This document shows, piece by piece, positions 1 to 5,908 of a DNA stretch of 6,094 nucleotides. The stretch is from JAVMKJ01 sp031732875 (GTDB taxonomy: Bacteria; Pseudomonadota; Gammaproteobacteria; Competibacterales; Competibacteraceae), in the NCBI GenBank assembly GCA_031732875.1, contig JAVMKL010000090.1, positions 1 to 6,094 of the forward strand, read 5' to 3'. The first letter of the stretch is position 1. Every line of letters starts with the position of its first letter. Both the position numbers and the translations under genes were made by a program. The notes under the pieces are model-generated. The model was not told the origin of the DNA. It saw only the letters and a program-made list of their open reading frames with translations, and did not search any database.

Positions 1-2834
1 GCCTGATCCAGATAGACCAGCATCACCACGCCGGTTTCCGCCGCCACCCCGGCCAAGGCGATGAAGCCGACGCCGACCGCCACCGACAGGTTGTAATCCA
101 ACCAGTACAGCAACCAAATCCCGCCGAGCAGGGCGAACGGCAGGGTAGCCATGATGAGCACCGCCTCGCCCAGCCGCCCGAAGCTCAGGTACAGCAGCAG
201 GAAGATCACCGCCAGCGTCACTGGCGCGACGACTTGCAGCTTGGCCAACGCCCGGGTCAGGTATTCGTATTGACCCGACCAGCGCAAGGAGTAGCCAGCC
301 GGCAGTACGACCTGTTCCGCTACGGCCCTTTGCGCCTCGGCAACGAAGGAACCGATGTCGCGATCCTGAATGTCGACGTAGGTGATGCCGGTCAGTCGGG
401 CGTTCTCGCTCTGCAACATGGCCGGACCGTCGGTGATCTTGACCGCGGCGACCTGACTCAACGGCACCGCGGCCCCGGTCGGCGTGACGATGGGTAGGGC
501 ACGCAACTGGTCCAGCGAGTCGCGCACGGCTTGCGGATAGCGCAAGTTGACCGGGTAACGTTCCAGACCCTCGACGGTTTCGGTAACGTTCATCCCACCG
601 ACGGCGGTATTGATCACCTCCTGTACGTCGCCGATGTTCAACCCCAACCGGGCTGCGGCCAGCCGGTCGATGGCCACGTCCACGTATCGGCCGCCGGCCA
701 CCCGTTCGGAATAGACCGAGGTGGCACCGGGAATGGCGCGGATCACCTGCTCGAGCCGTTCGCCGACCTGCTGGATGATCGCTGGATCGGAACCGGCTAC
801 TTTGACCCCGAGCGGAGTCTTGATGCCTGTGGCCAGCATGTTGATCCGGTTTTTGATCGGCATCACCCAGGCGTTGCTCAGGCCGGGCAACTTAACGATC
901 CGATCCAGTTCGGCGATCAAGTCGGCGGTGGTCAACCCAGGCCGCCATTCGGCGCGCGGTTTCAACTGAATCGCCGTTTCGATCATGCTCAACGGCGCCG
1001 GATCGGTAGCGGTTTCCGCCCGCCCGACTTTCCCGAATACCCGCTGGACTTCGGGCACGGTCCGAATCAGCTTGTCGGTCTGCTGCAGGATTTCCACCGC
1101 CTTGCCGATGGCGATGGCGGGAAAAGTGGTCGGCATGTACAGCAAATCGCCCTCGTCCAGATCGGGCATGAACTCGATGCCCAGCCGGTGCAGCGGCCAC
1201 CAGGCGGTCAGGGTCAACAGTCCCGCCAGCAGCACCACCGGCCAGGGGTGGCGCAGCACCAGCGCCACAAAGGGCCGATAAGCGGCGATCAGCAGGCGAT
1301 TGAGCGGGTTGCGGTTCTCCGGCAGGATGCGGCCGCGCACCAGCCACCCCATCAGCACCGGCACCAGAGTGATGGACAGGCCCGCCGCCGCCGCCATCGC
1401 GTAGGTCTTGGTGTAGGCCAGCGGCGCGAACAGCCGTCCTTCCTGCGCTTCCAGGCTGAACACCGGCAGGAAACTGAAGGTGATGATCAGCAAAGAAAAA
1501 AACAGCGGTGGTCCGACTTCCGCCGACGCCTGTCGTACGATCCGCCAGCGGTCGGCGGCATCGCGGGGCTGGGCATGTTCGAGATGCTTGTGCAGGTTCT
1601 CGACCATGACGATGGCGGCGTCCACCATCGCGCCGATGGCGATGGCGATGCCGCCCAGCGACAGGATATTGGCGTTGATCCCCTGCCAGCGCATCACCGC
1701 GAAGGCGGCCAGAATGCCGGCCGGCAGGCTGATCAGGATCACCAGCGATGAACGCAGATGAAACAGGAACAGCGCGCAGACGATGACGACAACGACGAAT
1801 TCCTCGACTAGCTTGTCGCGCAGGTTGGCCACCGCGCGCAGGATCAGGTTGGAGCGGTCGTAGGTCGTAACGATTTCCACGCCTTCCGGCAGCCCACGAC
1901 GCAATTGATCGAGTTTGATCTTGACCGCGTCGATGGTGGTCAGGGCGTTCTCGCCGGAGCGCATCACGACAATGCCGCCCACCACTTCGCCTTCGCCATC
2001 CAATTCCGCCGCTCCGAGTCGCAATTGCGGTCCCAGCCGTACCTCGGCCACATCGCCGAGCAGGATGGGTGTGCCGGCGGGACTGACGCCGAGCGGGACG
2101 AGCCGTAAATCCTCGATCTTTTGCAGATAGCCGCGCGACCGCACCATGTATTCCGCCTCGGCCATCTCGATCACCGACCCGCCAACTTCCTGATTGGCAT
2201 TCTGAATCGCCGTGCGTACCTGCGCCAGCGGCAGATTGTAGGCGCGCAGCCGGTTGGGATCGAGCATGACCTGATACTGTTTGACCATCCCGCCGACCGT
2301 GGCGACCTCGGCCACTCCATCCACCGACTGCAACTCGTACTTGAGGAACCAGTCCTGCAGGGAGCGCAGTTGGGCCAAGTCGCGGCGGCCGCTCCGATCC
2401 ACAAGAGCATATTCGTAAATCCAGCCGACTCCGGTCGCGTCCGGTCCCAATGCCGGTTGCGCTTGCGGCGGCAGGCGCGGCGCGATCTGGCTCAGGTACT
2501 CCAGCACCCGCGACCGCGCCCAGTACAGGTCGGTGCCATCGGCGAAAATCACGTAGACGAAGGAATCGCCGAAGCCGGAATAGCCGCGCACCGACACCGC
2601 GCCCGGCACCGCCAGCAGGGCCGTCGCCAGCGGATAGGTAACCTGGCTTTCCACCACTTGCGGCGCCTGGCCCGGATAGCTGGTCTTGACGATCACCTGC
2701 ACGTCGGACAAGTCGGGCAGGGCATCGAGCGGGATATGGCGGGCCGACCAGGCACCCCAGCCCGCCAACAGCAGGGTCGCCAGGACGACCAACAGGCGAT
2801 TGTGGATGGACCAGCGGATGATGGCGCCGATCAT
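1..2834 (-). CDS. cusA: CusA-type heavy-metal RND efflux pump (Cu(I)/Ag(I)), 3' end cut by window edge
   Basis: Inner-membrane proton antiporter of the HME-RND family that drives Cu(I)/Ag(I) out of the periplasm with a CusB-type adaptor. My translation starts MIGAIIRWSIHNRLLVVLAT, with the first membrane segment at about residues 14-31 and the first periplasmic porter loop at about 35-340. A helix bundle follows from about 345, and the second periplasmic loop spans about 550-865. All three methionines of the E. coli CusA metal site (M573, M623, M672) have equivalents: M567 (LLYMP), M617 (APLSMIE) and M666 (NMLATGI). The proton-relay acids D405 (GAMVDAAIVMVEN) and E933 (GVAAETGVVML, E. coli E939) are also present. 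The relay lysine (E. coli K984) would lie beyond the window. The frame stays open for 944 codons to base 3, against about 1045 in the family. The start ATG overlaps the cusB stop as ATGA, with GGAGG 8 nt upstream, so translation is probably coupled. Metal specificity is inferred from the Met triad and the CusF domain next door. Confidence 0.95.
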   Translation of the reverse strand, partial: MIGAIIRWSIHNRLLVVLATLLLAGWGAWSARHIPLDALPDLSDVQVIVKTSYPGQAPQVVESQVTYPLATALLAVPGAVSVRGYSGFGDSFVYVIFADGTDLYWARSRVLEYLSQIAPRLPPQAQPALGPDATGVGWIYEYALVDRSGRRDLAQLRSLQDWFLKYELQSVDGVAEVATVGGMVKQYQVMLDPNRLRAYNLPLAQVRTAIQNANQEVGGSVIEMAEAEYMVRSRGYLQKIEDLRLVPLGVSPAGTPILLGDVAEVRLGPQLRLGAAELDGEGEVVGGIVVMRSGENALTTIDAVKIKLDQLRRGLPEGVEIVTTYDRSNLILRAVANLRDKLVEEFVVVVIVCALFLFHLRSSLVILISLPAGILAAFAVMRWQGINANILSLGGIAIAIGAMVDAAIVMVENLHKHLEHAQPRDAADRWRIVRQASAEVGPPLFFSLLIITFSFLPVFSLEAQEGRLFAPLAYTKTYAMAAAAGLSITLVPVLMGWLVRGRILPENRNPLNRLLIAAYRPFVALVLRHPWPVVLLAGLLTLTAWWPLHRLGIEFMPDLDEGDLLYMPTTFPAIAIGKAVEILQQTDKLIRTVPEVQRVFGKVGRAETATDPAPLSMIETAIQLKPRAEWRPGLTTADLIAELDRIVKLPGLSNAWVMPIKNRINMLATGIKTPLGVKVAGSDPAIIQQVGERLEQVIRAIPGATSVYSERVAGGRYVDVAIDRLAAARLGLNIGDVQEVINTAVGGMNVTETVEGLERYPVNLRYPQAVRDSLDQLRALPIVTPTGAAVPLSQVAAVKITDGPAMLQSENARLTGITYVDIQDRDIGSFVAEAQRAVAEQVVLPAGYSLRWSGQYEYLTRALAKLQVVAPVTLAVIFLLLYLSFGRLGEAVLIMATLPFALLGGIWLLYWLDYNLSVAVGVGFIALAGVAAETGVVMLVYLDQ

Positions 2835-4354
2835 GGCGCCTTCCTCCCCTCGCCCTGTGGGAGAGGGGCCGGGGGTGAGGGGTGTATGGCGTCGATGACG
2901 TAGCGGCCGTCCTCGCCCTCGCGAATACGAAAGCGCGCCTTGCCAGCCGGCTTCAGCCCGTCGAGCCTCACGCCTTCGACGACGGGAAAATCCATGGTCA
3001 TGGCCGGCCAGTTCAAAGCCGGAATCGGATCGTGGGTTACGTTCAGGGTTCGGGAAGCCTGATCGACGGCGTTGACCACGCCATCGGTCCATAACTCGGC
3101 TTTGGGCGGCGCGCTCAGGCGCTGCAGGCTGGCGCGAATGGCGCTTTCGGAGTCAAGCAGGAACTGGGCGGAGGTGACTACCCGTTCCTCTTCCTTCAAT
3201 CCCGAGCGGATTTCAACCCGCTCGCCGGCCTCGATGCCGGTTAGCACTGGTCGGGCCTCGAAGCGACCCGCGCCGAGATCGACGATCACCCGTTGTTCCG
3301 ACCCCGTGCGGATCAGTGCCTCGCGTGGGATGGCGAGCACCTTGGCGCGCGGCGTGGCTTGGATGACCACATCGGCGAACATGTTGAACTTGAGCCGATC
3401 CCCGGGATTGGGGAACCGCAGCCGGGCGCGCAGGGCACGGGTCTTGGGATCGACGTCCGGGTAGATGTACTCCACCGTGCCATTCCAGACTTCTCCAGGG
3501 GCGTGCGGCAACCGTACCTCGGCCTTCTGACCGACCACCAGCCACCCCGCCTGCTGTTCGAACACTTCGACCTTGACCCAGACGGTCGAGGTATCGGCCA
3601 GAGTCATCAGTTCCATTTCCGGAGTGACGTACATGCCTTCGCGGATGTTGAGCGCCGAGACGATACCGTCCCGTCTGGCGTACACCGCGGTCATTTGTCC
3701 GACCTTCCTTTCCTTTTCCAACTGCTGGATTTGGCTTTCCGGCACTCCCAGCGCCAGCAACCGGTCGCGGGCGGAAACTTTCAGCGATGGCTGGATGCCC
3801 TCGAGTGCCTGAAGGTATTCCTTCTGGGCGTTGACCAGATCGGGCGCGTAGACTTCCAGCAACAAGTCGCCCTGCCGCACCCGTTCGCCGAGAGTGCGAA
3901 CCTTCAGGTTTTCCACCCAGCCGCTGGCGCGCAAGTGAACGTGGCTGAGCGCGTGCTCGTCGTAATCGAGGTAGCCGACGGTCTCGATCCGCCGGCTGAG
4001 ATCGCCGCGCTCGACCGGCGCGGTGCGTACGCCCAGGTTGTTGACCACTTCCGGCGCGATGCGGATGCCGGAAGTATCATCGGTCTTCCCGCCGTCGGCG
4101 AAGACCGGGATGTAATCCATGCCCATGTCGTCCTTGGCCGGCGTGTCCGAAAAGATGGCCGGATTCATCGGATGGCGGTATTTGACCGGCTTGCGCTCGG
4201 CGGGCGGGGCGGCGATCTCTCCACCCCGCCCGCTCTCCATGGAAGGAGAAGGGTAGAGATTGAGATGGTTAAACCAGGGTTGCAGGCGGGGCGCCAGCAG
4301 CACGCCAGCACCGAACAGCAGGATGGCGAGAAGGGTCGCCAGCAGGATTTTCAT
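2831..4354 (-). CDS. cusB: CusB-type periplasmic adaptor (membrane fusion protein) with fused C-terminal CusF-like Cu/Ag-binding domain
   Basis: Adaptor joining the CusA pump to an outer-membrane channel and passing periplasmic Cu(I)/Ag(I) to CusA. The 507-residue protein opens with a signal or anchor segment, MKILLATLLAILLFGAGVLL (1-20). A heavy-metal-binding motif follows at about 59-81 (RHPMNP, then MGMDYIPV; H61, M63, M77, M79), then the lipoyl, helical-hairpin and beta-barrel regions to about residue 410. Residues about 425-490 form a CusF-like OB domain: H441, W449, M452 and M454 keep the spacing of E. coli CusF H36, W44, M47 and M49 (motif NWPAMTM). E. coli CusB is about 400 residues without this domain. 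I chose M34 of the longer open frame because the hydrophobic segment begins there and AAGGA lies 11 nt upstream. An in-frame ATG at 4453, 7 nt past the moaA stop, would add 33 polar Ser/Asn/Gly-rich residues. The last 17 residues come from a palindromic repeat. Confidence 0.92.
   Translation of the reverse strand: MKILLATLLAILLFGAGVLLAPRLQPWFNHLNLYPSPSMESGRGGEIAAPPAERKPVKYRHPMNPAIFSDTPAKDDMGMDYIPVFADGGKTDDTSGIRIAPEVVNNLGVRTAPVERGDLSRRIETVGYLDYDEHALSHVHLRASGWVENLKVRTLGERVRQGDLLLEVYAPDLVNAQKEYLQALEGIQPSLKVSARDRLLALGVPESQIQQLEKERKVGQMTAVYARRDGIVSALNIREGMYVTPEMELMTLADTSTVWVKVEVFEQQAGWLVVGQKAEVRLPHAPGEVWNGTVEYIYPDVDPKTRALRARLRFPNPGDRLKFNMFADVVIQATPRAKVLAIPREALIRTGSEQRVIVDLGAGRFEARPVLTGIEAGERVEIRSGLKEEERVVTSAQFLLDSESAIRASLQRLSAPPKAELWTDGVVNAVDQASRTLNVTHDPIPALNWPAMTMDFPVVEGVRLDGLKPAGKARFRIREGEDGRYVIDAIHPSPPAPLPQGEGRKAP
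2843..2847 (-). promoter_or_regulatory. Strong ribosome-binding site of cusA, at the edge of a GC-rich palindromic repeat
   Basis: On the gene strand the sequence reads AGGGGAGGAAGGCGCC just before ATG 2834. The GGAGG core is 8 nt from the start codon. This supports 2834 as the true start and fits the 4-bp overlap with cusB. The purine run continues directly out of the repeat at about 2843-2882, so the repeat may have supplied part of this site. Confidence 0.7.
2843..2882 (-). repeat. GC-rich imperfect palindromic repeat inside the 3' end of cusB
   Basis: The plus strand shows alternating C-rich and G-rich runs: CCTCCCCTCGCCC, then GGGAGAGGGG, then GGGGGTGAGGGG. These can fold through CCCCTC/GAGGGG pairing. 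Its translation gives the last residues of CusB (HPSPPAPLPQGEGRKAP). From general knowledge, elements of this style (CCCTCACCCC...CTCTCCC) are dispersed many times in GC-rich proteobacterial genomes. The copy number in this genome cannot be seen from one window. Confidence 0.6.
4217..4258 (-). repeat. GC-rich imperfect palindrome translated within cusB (linker between anchor and metal-binding motif)
   Basis: The plus strand contains CTCT..ACCC near 4217-4225 and GGGT-AGAG at about 4251-4258, enclosing CTCC/GGAG arms around ATGGAA. In frame it encodes the low-complexity stretch LYPSPSMESGRGGEI, about residues 33-47 of CusB. This stretch lies between the membrane anchor and the RHPMNP motif and has no expected family function. 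It resembles dispersed GC-rich palindromic elements, but membership of a repeat family is inferred. Confidence 0.4.
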
Positions 4355-4360
4355 GATGTT

Positions 4361-4390
4361 CGGGTTCCTTGAAGGCATTGCAGGAACCCG
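4361..4390 (-). promoter_or_regulatory. Perfect 9-bp inverted repeat covering the probable cusB Shine-Dalgarno
   Basis: CGGGTTCCT (4361-4369) and AGGAACCCG (4382-4390) are exact reverse complements separated by 12 nt. On the gene strand the 3' arm AGGAACCCG contains the AAGGA ribosome-binding site and ends 6 nt before ATG 4354. In RNA this hairpin would sequester the site. As DNA it could be an operator. There is no T-run, so it does not look like a terminator. Confidence 0.5.
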
Positions 4391-4394
4391 GTTG

Positions 4395-4412
4395 GTCCCC
4401 TGATTCGGGGAC
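4395..4412. promoter_or_regulatory. Perfect 6-bp GC-rich inverted repeat in the moaA-cusB gap
   Basis: GTCCCC (4395-4400) and GGGGAC (4407-4412) flank the 6-nt loop TGATTC. It lies 4 nt from the cusB ribosome-binding-site dyad, so the 106-bp gap holds two tandem dyads. No U-tract follows in either direction, so intrinsic termination is unlikely. A role as operator or RNA stem is inferred. Confidence 0.35.
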
Positions 4413-4460
4413 TGGGAAGTCGTGTGGAAAGTTCCGCCGCCTTTCGACGGCATGGCGATT

Positions 4461-5489
4461 TCATCCGCCAGTAAGGTTCATGTGGCGCAGGATGACCGGC
4501 TGACCGCCAAGCCGGAAATCATGACCGCGCGGCTTGATGGCCATGGCCGCAACGATGGCTTGTTTCAGCCGCTCGCGGTCGCCGGGATGAGCCCGCAGAA
4601 CGTGGCGTAAATCCACCGAGTGCTCCTGTCCCAGGCACAGCAGCAAACGGCCCTCGGCCGTGACCCGTACCCGGTTGCAGTCGCCGCAAAAATTGTGACT
4701 GTGCGGCGAAATGAAACCGATGCGGCTGTCGGTTCCCGGAACGCGGAAATAGCGGGATGGCCCGCCGGTGGTTTCGGTGGTGGGGGTGAGGGCGAACACC
4801 TGCTCCAGATCGGCGCGGACAGCATCGCTGGAGTAGTAGGCCTCGGCACGGTCGCTGTCGCCGATGACGCCGAGCGGCATCTCCTCGATGTAACTGATGT
4901 CCAGCCCGTTGTCGATCGCGTAACGCGCGAGATCGGCCACCTCGTCGTGGTTGCGGTTCTTCAGAATCACGGCGTTCAGCTTGATCCGGCTAAAGCCGGC
5001 GGCTCGCGCCGCCCGGATACCGCGTAACACCGGCTCCAGTTCGCCAACTCGGGTAATGCGTTTGAAGCGCTCCGGATCGAGGCTGTCCAGGCTGACGTTG
5101 AGGCGCGCTACACCGGCGACCTTGAGATCGACGGCCATGCGTTCCAGTTGCGAACCGTTGGTGGTCAACACCAGCTCCGCCAGTCCGTGCCCGCGCAACC
5201 GGCCCAGCTCCTGGATCAACCAGAGGACGTTGCGCCGCACCAGCGGCTCGCCACCGGTGATGCGGATTTTTCGCACGCCCAATTCGACGAAAGCCCGGCC
5301 CAGATCCGCCAATTCCTCCAGCGTCAGGACGCGGGCGCGGGGCAGGAAATTCATCCGCTCGTTCATGCAATAAACGCAACGGAAATCGCAGCGGTCGGTC
5401 ACGGAGAATCGGACATAGTTCACGCGCCGGTCAAAGCGATCCACCAACGGCTCGGCGGCGGAGAGCCAATCACCGGGCAATATATGCAC
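4461..5489 (-). CDS. moaA: GTP 3',8-cyclase MoaA (radical SAM), molybdenum cofactor biosynthesis
   Basis: Cytoplasmic enzyme that, with MoaC, turns GTP into cyclic pyranopterin monophosphate, the first step of molybdenum cofactor synthesis. From the GTG start the protein has 342 residues, normal for the family. Near the N-terminus is EPLVDRFDRRVNYVRFSVTD, then the radical-SAM CxxxCxxC cluster site C34, C38, C41 (RCDFRCVYCM). The SAM-binding GGEP motif is at 79-82. The second, GTP-binding [4Fe-4S] site is C268, C271 and C285 (CxxC-x13-C) with NRVRVT in between, and the protein ends in the conserved Gly-Gly tail (MNLTGG). I chose GTG 5489 because GAGG sits 8 nt upstream and the family's conserved sequence begins soon after. 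ATG 5531 (356 residues) is possible but has only GGTGAG directly against it. The frame stays open to ATG 5813, but that extension is non-conserved and low in GC. No moaB, C, D or E is nearby. Confidence 0.95.
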   Translation of the reverse strand: MHILPGDWLSAAEPLVDRFDRRVNYVRFSVTDRCDFRCVYCMNERMNFLPRARVLTLEELADLGRAFVELGVRKIRITGGEPLVRRNVLWLIQELGRLRGHGLAELVLTTNGSQLERMAVDLKVAGVARLNVSLDSLDPERFKRITRVGELEPVLRGIRAARAAGFSRIKLNAVILKNRNHDEVADLARYAIDNGLDISYIEEMPLGVIGDSDRAEAYYSSDAVRADLEQVFALTPTTETTGGPSRYFRVPGTDSRIGFISPHSHNFCGDCNRVRVTAEGRLLLCLGQEHSVDLRHVLRAHPGDRERLKQAIVAAMAIKPRGHDFRLGGQPVILRHMNLTGG

Positions 5490-5497
5490 GCTGGATA

Positions 5498-5501
5498 CCT
5501 C
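5498..5501 (-). promoter_or_regulatory. Shine-Dalgarno GAGG supporting the GTG start of moaA
   Basis: The gene strand reads TTCGAGG, then 8 nt, then GTG at 5489. This spacing is ideal and gives a protein of usual MoaA length. The upstream ATG at 5531 lacks a properly spaced site. Confidence 0.5.
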
Positions 5502-5735
5502 GAAGCAGGGTGGAACAGGGGCAGATCGCATCTCACCATACCAGAACCATTGGAGGGAGTATTTCGGTACGACGAGATACCTCCTTGGAGGGGGTAACGG
5601 CTGAATGGTTGCCATGGAGAATGATCGATGGTCGCCCGCTTCCGGTTTCGATCCCGCCAGACCCGTTTTTGGGGACGTTTGATATCGGCCACGACTGGAA
5701 TGATAGCGTTGATCGGTTGATTTTTGCCCATCGAA

Positions 5736-5747
5736 CCCATTAATGGG
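5736..5747. promoter_or_regulatory. Perfect 12-bp palindrome CCCATTAATGGG
   Basis: The sequence is self-complementary over all 12 bases and stands in the non-coding region upstream of moaA. It could be bound by a dimeric regulator. I do not recognise it as the site of a known regulator, and a 12-bp palindrome can occur by chance. Confidence 0.25.
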
Positions 5748-5781
5748 AAAGGTTGGGTCGTTGCGGCGCTTTGAGTTCGAA

Positions 5782-5808
5782 CGTCTTTTTTTGGGATTCG
5801 AAAAGACG
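5782..5808. promoter_or_regulatory. Perfect 8-bp inverted repeat CGTCTTTT / AAAAGACG
   Basis: Arms at 5782-5789 and 5801-5808 are separated by 11 nt. The palindrome GTTCGAAC (5775-5782) touches the left arm, and a second TTCGAA at 5797-5802 straddles the loop and right arm. No T-run follows the stem on either strand, so a regulator site or leader stem is likelier than a terminator. Confidence 0.35.
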
Positions 5809-5820
5809 ACCACGACGCTC

Positions 5821-5860
5821 GTTTAAGAACGTTTAAAGATGTTTAAAGATGTTTAAAGAA
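5821..5860. repeat. Four tandem 10-bp AT-rich repeats (GTTTAAAGAT)
   Basis: The copies are GTTTAAGAAC (5821-5830), GTTTAAAGAT (5831-5840), GTTTAAAGAT (5841-5850) and GTTTAAAGAA (5851-5860), followed by a degenerate TGTTTAG. The 10-bp period is close to one helical turn, so the TTTAAA cores face one side of the DNA. This suits an array of regulator sites (OmpR/PhoB-type response regulators use 10-11-bp direct repeats), intrinsic curvature, or an easily melted segment. Which regulator, if any, binds is unknown. Confidence 0.6.
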
Positions 5861-5873
5861 TGTTTAGTATGCA

Positions 5874-5902
5874 ATTTTGCTTTTAAAAACATGTTATTGT
5901 AA
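5874..5902 (-). promoter_or_regulatory. Weak sigma-70-like promoter candidate for moaA
   Basis: On the gene strand, TTACAA (5902-5897) and CAAAAT (5879-5874) are separated by 17 nt, each matching four of six consensus bases. The segment is the most AT-rich in the window. Its -35 lies inside the dyad TGTTA-TTG-TAACA (5892-5904). Transcription would begin near 5867 and enter the 10-bp repeats at once. The call rests on weak matches only. Confidence 0.25.
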
Positions 5903-5904
5903 CA
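5892..5904. promoter_or_regulatory. Inverted repeat TGTTA-TTG-TAACA overlapping the candidate moaA -35
   Basis: Perfect 5-bp arms around a 3-nt centre, placed over the candidate -35 element and 5 bp from the first partial copy of the 22-bp array. It is a plausible operator position, but the short arms in AT-rich DNA could be chance. Confidence 0.25.
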
Positions 5905-5908
5905 CTAT

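Larger units (their letters stand above)
5490..5820 (-). other. Long moaA upstream/leader region without a recognisable gene
   Basis: About 330 bp in which I support no protein or RNA gene. The moaA frame runs open through it to ATG 5813, but the encoded peptide (rich in Arg, Ser and Pro) shows no MoaA-like sequence. The region holds two direct repeats TTGGAGGG(A/G)GTA at 5550-5561 and 5585-5596, and between them ATACCTCC (5577-5584), which is complementary to part of both. It also holds a palindrome at 5736-5747 and a hairpin at 5782-5808. If the promoter lies near 5874-5902, most of this would be an unusually long 5' untranslated leader. Confidence 0.45.

Noticed and set aside
531..1751. 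Long open frame of 406 codons on the plus strand opposite cusA
   Set aside because: It is antisense to a clear CusA reading frame that keeps all family motifs. Its product is rich in Gln, Arg, His, Gly and Asp, as expected of a GC-rich shadow frame, and it has no recognisable domain.
1..2834. Broken or frameshifted cusA
   Set aside because: The frame is continuous from the start codon to the window edge with all visible catalytic and metal-site residues. It is incomplete only because the window ends.
3293..4372. Long open frame of 359 codons on the plus strand opposite cusB
   Set aside because: It is a shadow of the cusB frame, with the same biased composition, no domain and no ribosome-binding site that I would support.
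4395..4412. Rho-independent terminator of moaA
   Set aside because: The stem is GC-rich but short and has no T-run after it on the gene strand; the next bases are CAACCGGG.
4355..4453. N-terminal extension of 33 residues on CusB from ATG 4453
   Set aside because: The extension is polar and low-complexity and would bury the hydrophobic leader MKILLATLLAILLFGAG. It also overlaps the two dyads. M34 has its own ribosome-binding site. Coupling to the moaA stop 7 nt away keeps it a minor possibility.
5490..5700. Molybdenum cofactor (Moco) riboswitch upstream of moaA
   Set aside because: This is the expected place for one, but I could not match the known conserved core. Only short GC-rich complementary segments are visible. 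A covariance-model search would decide.
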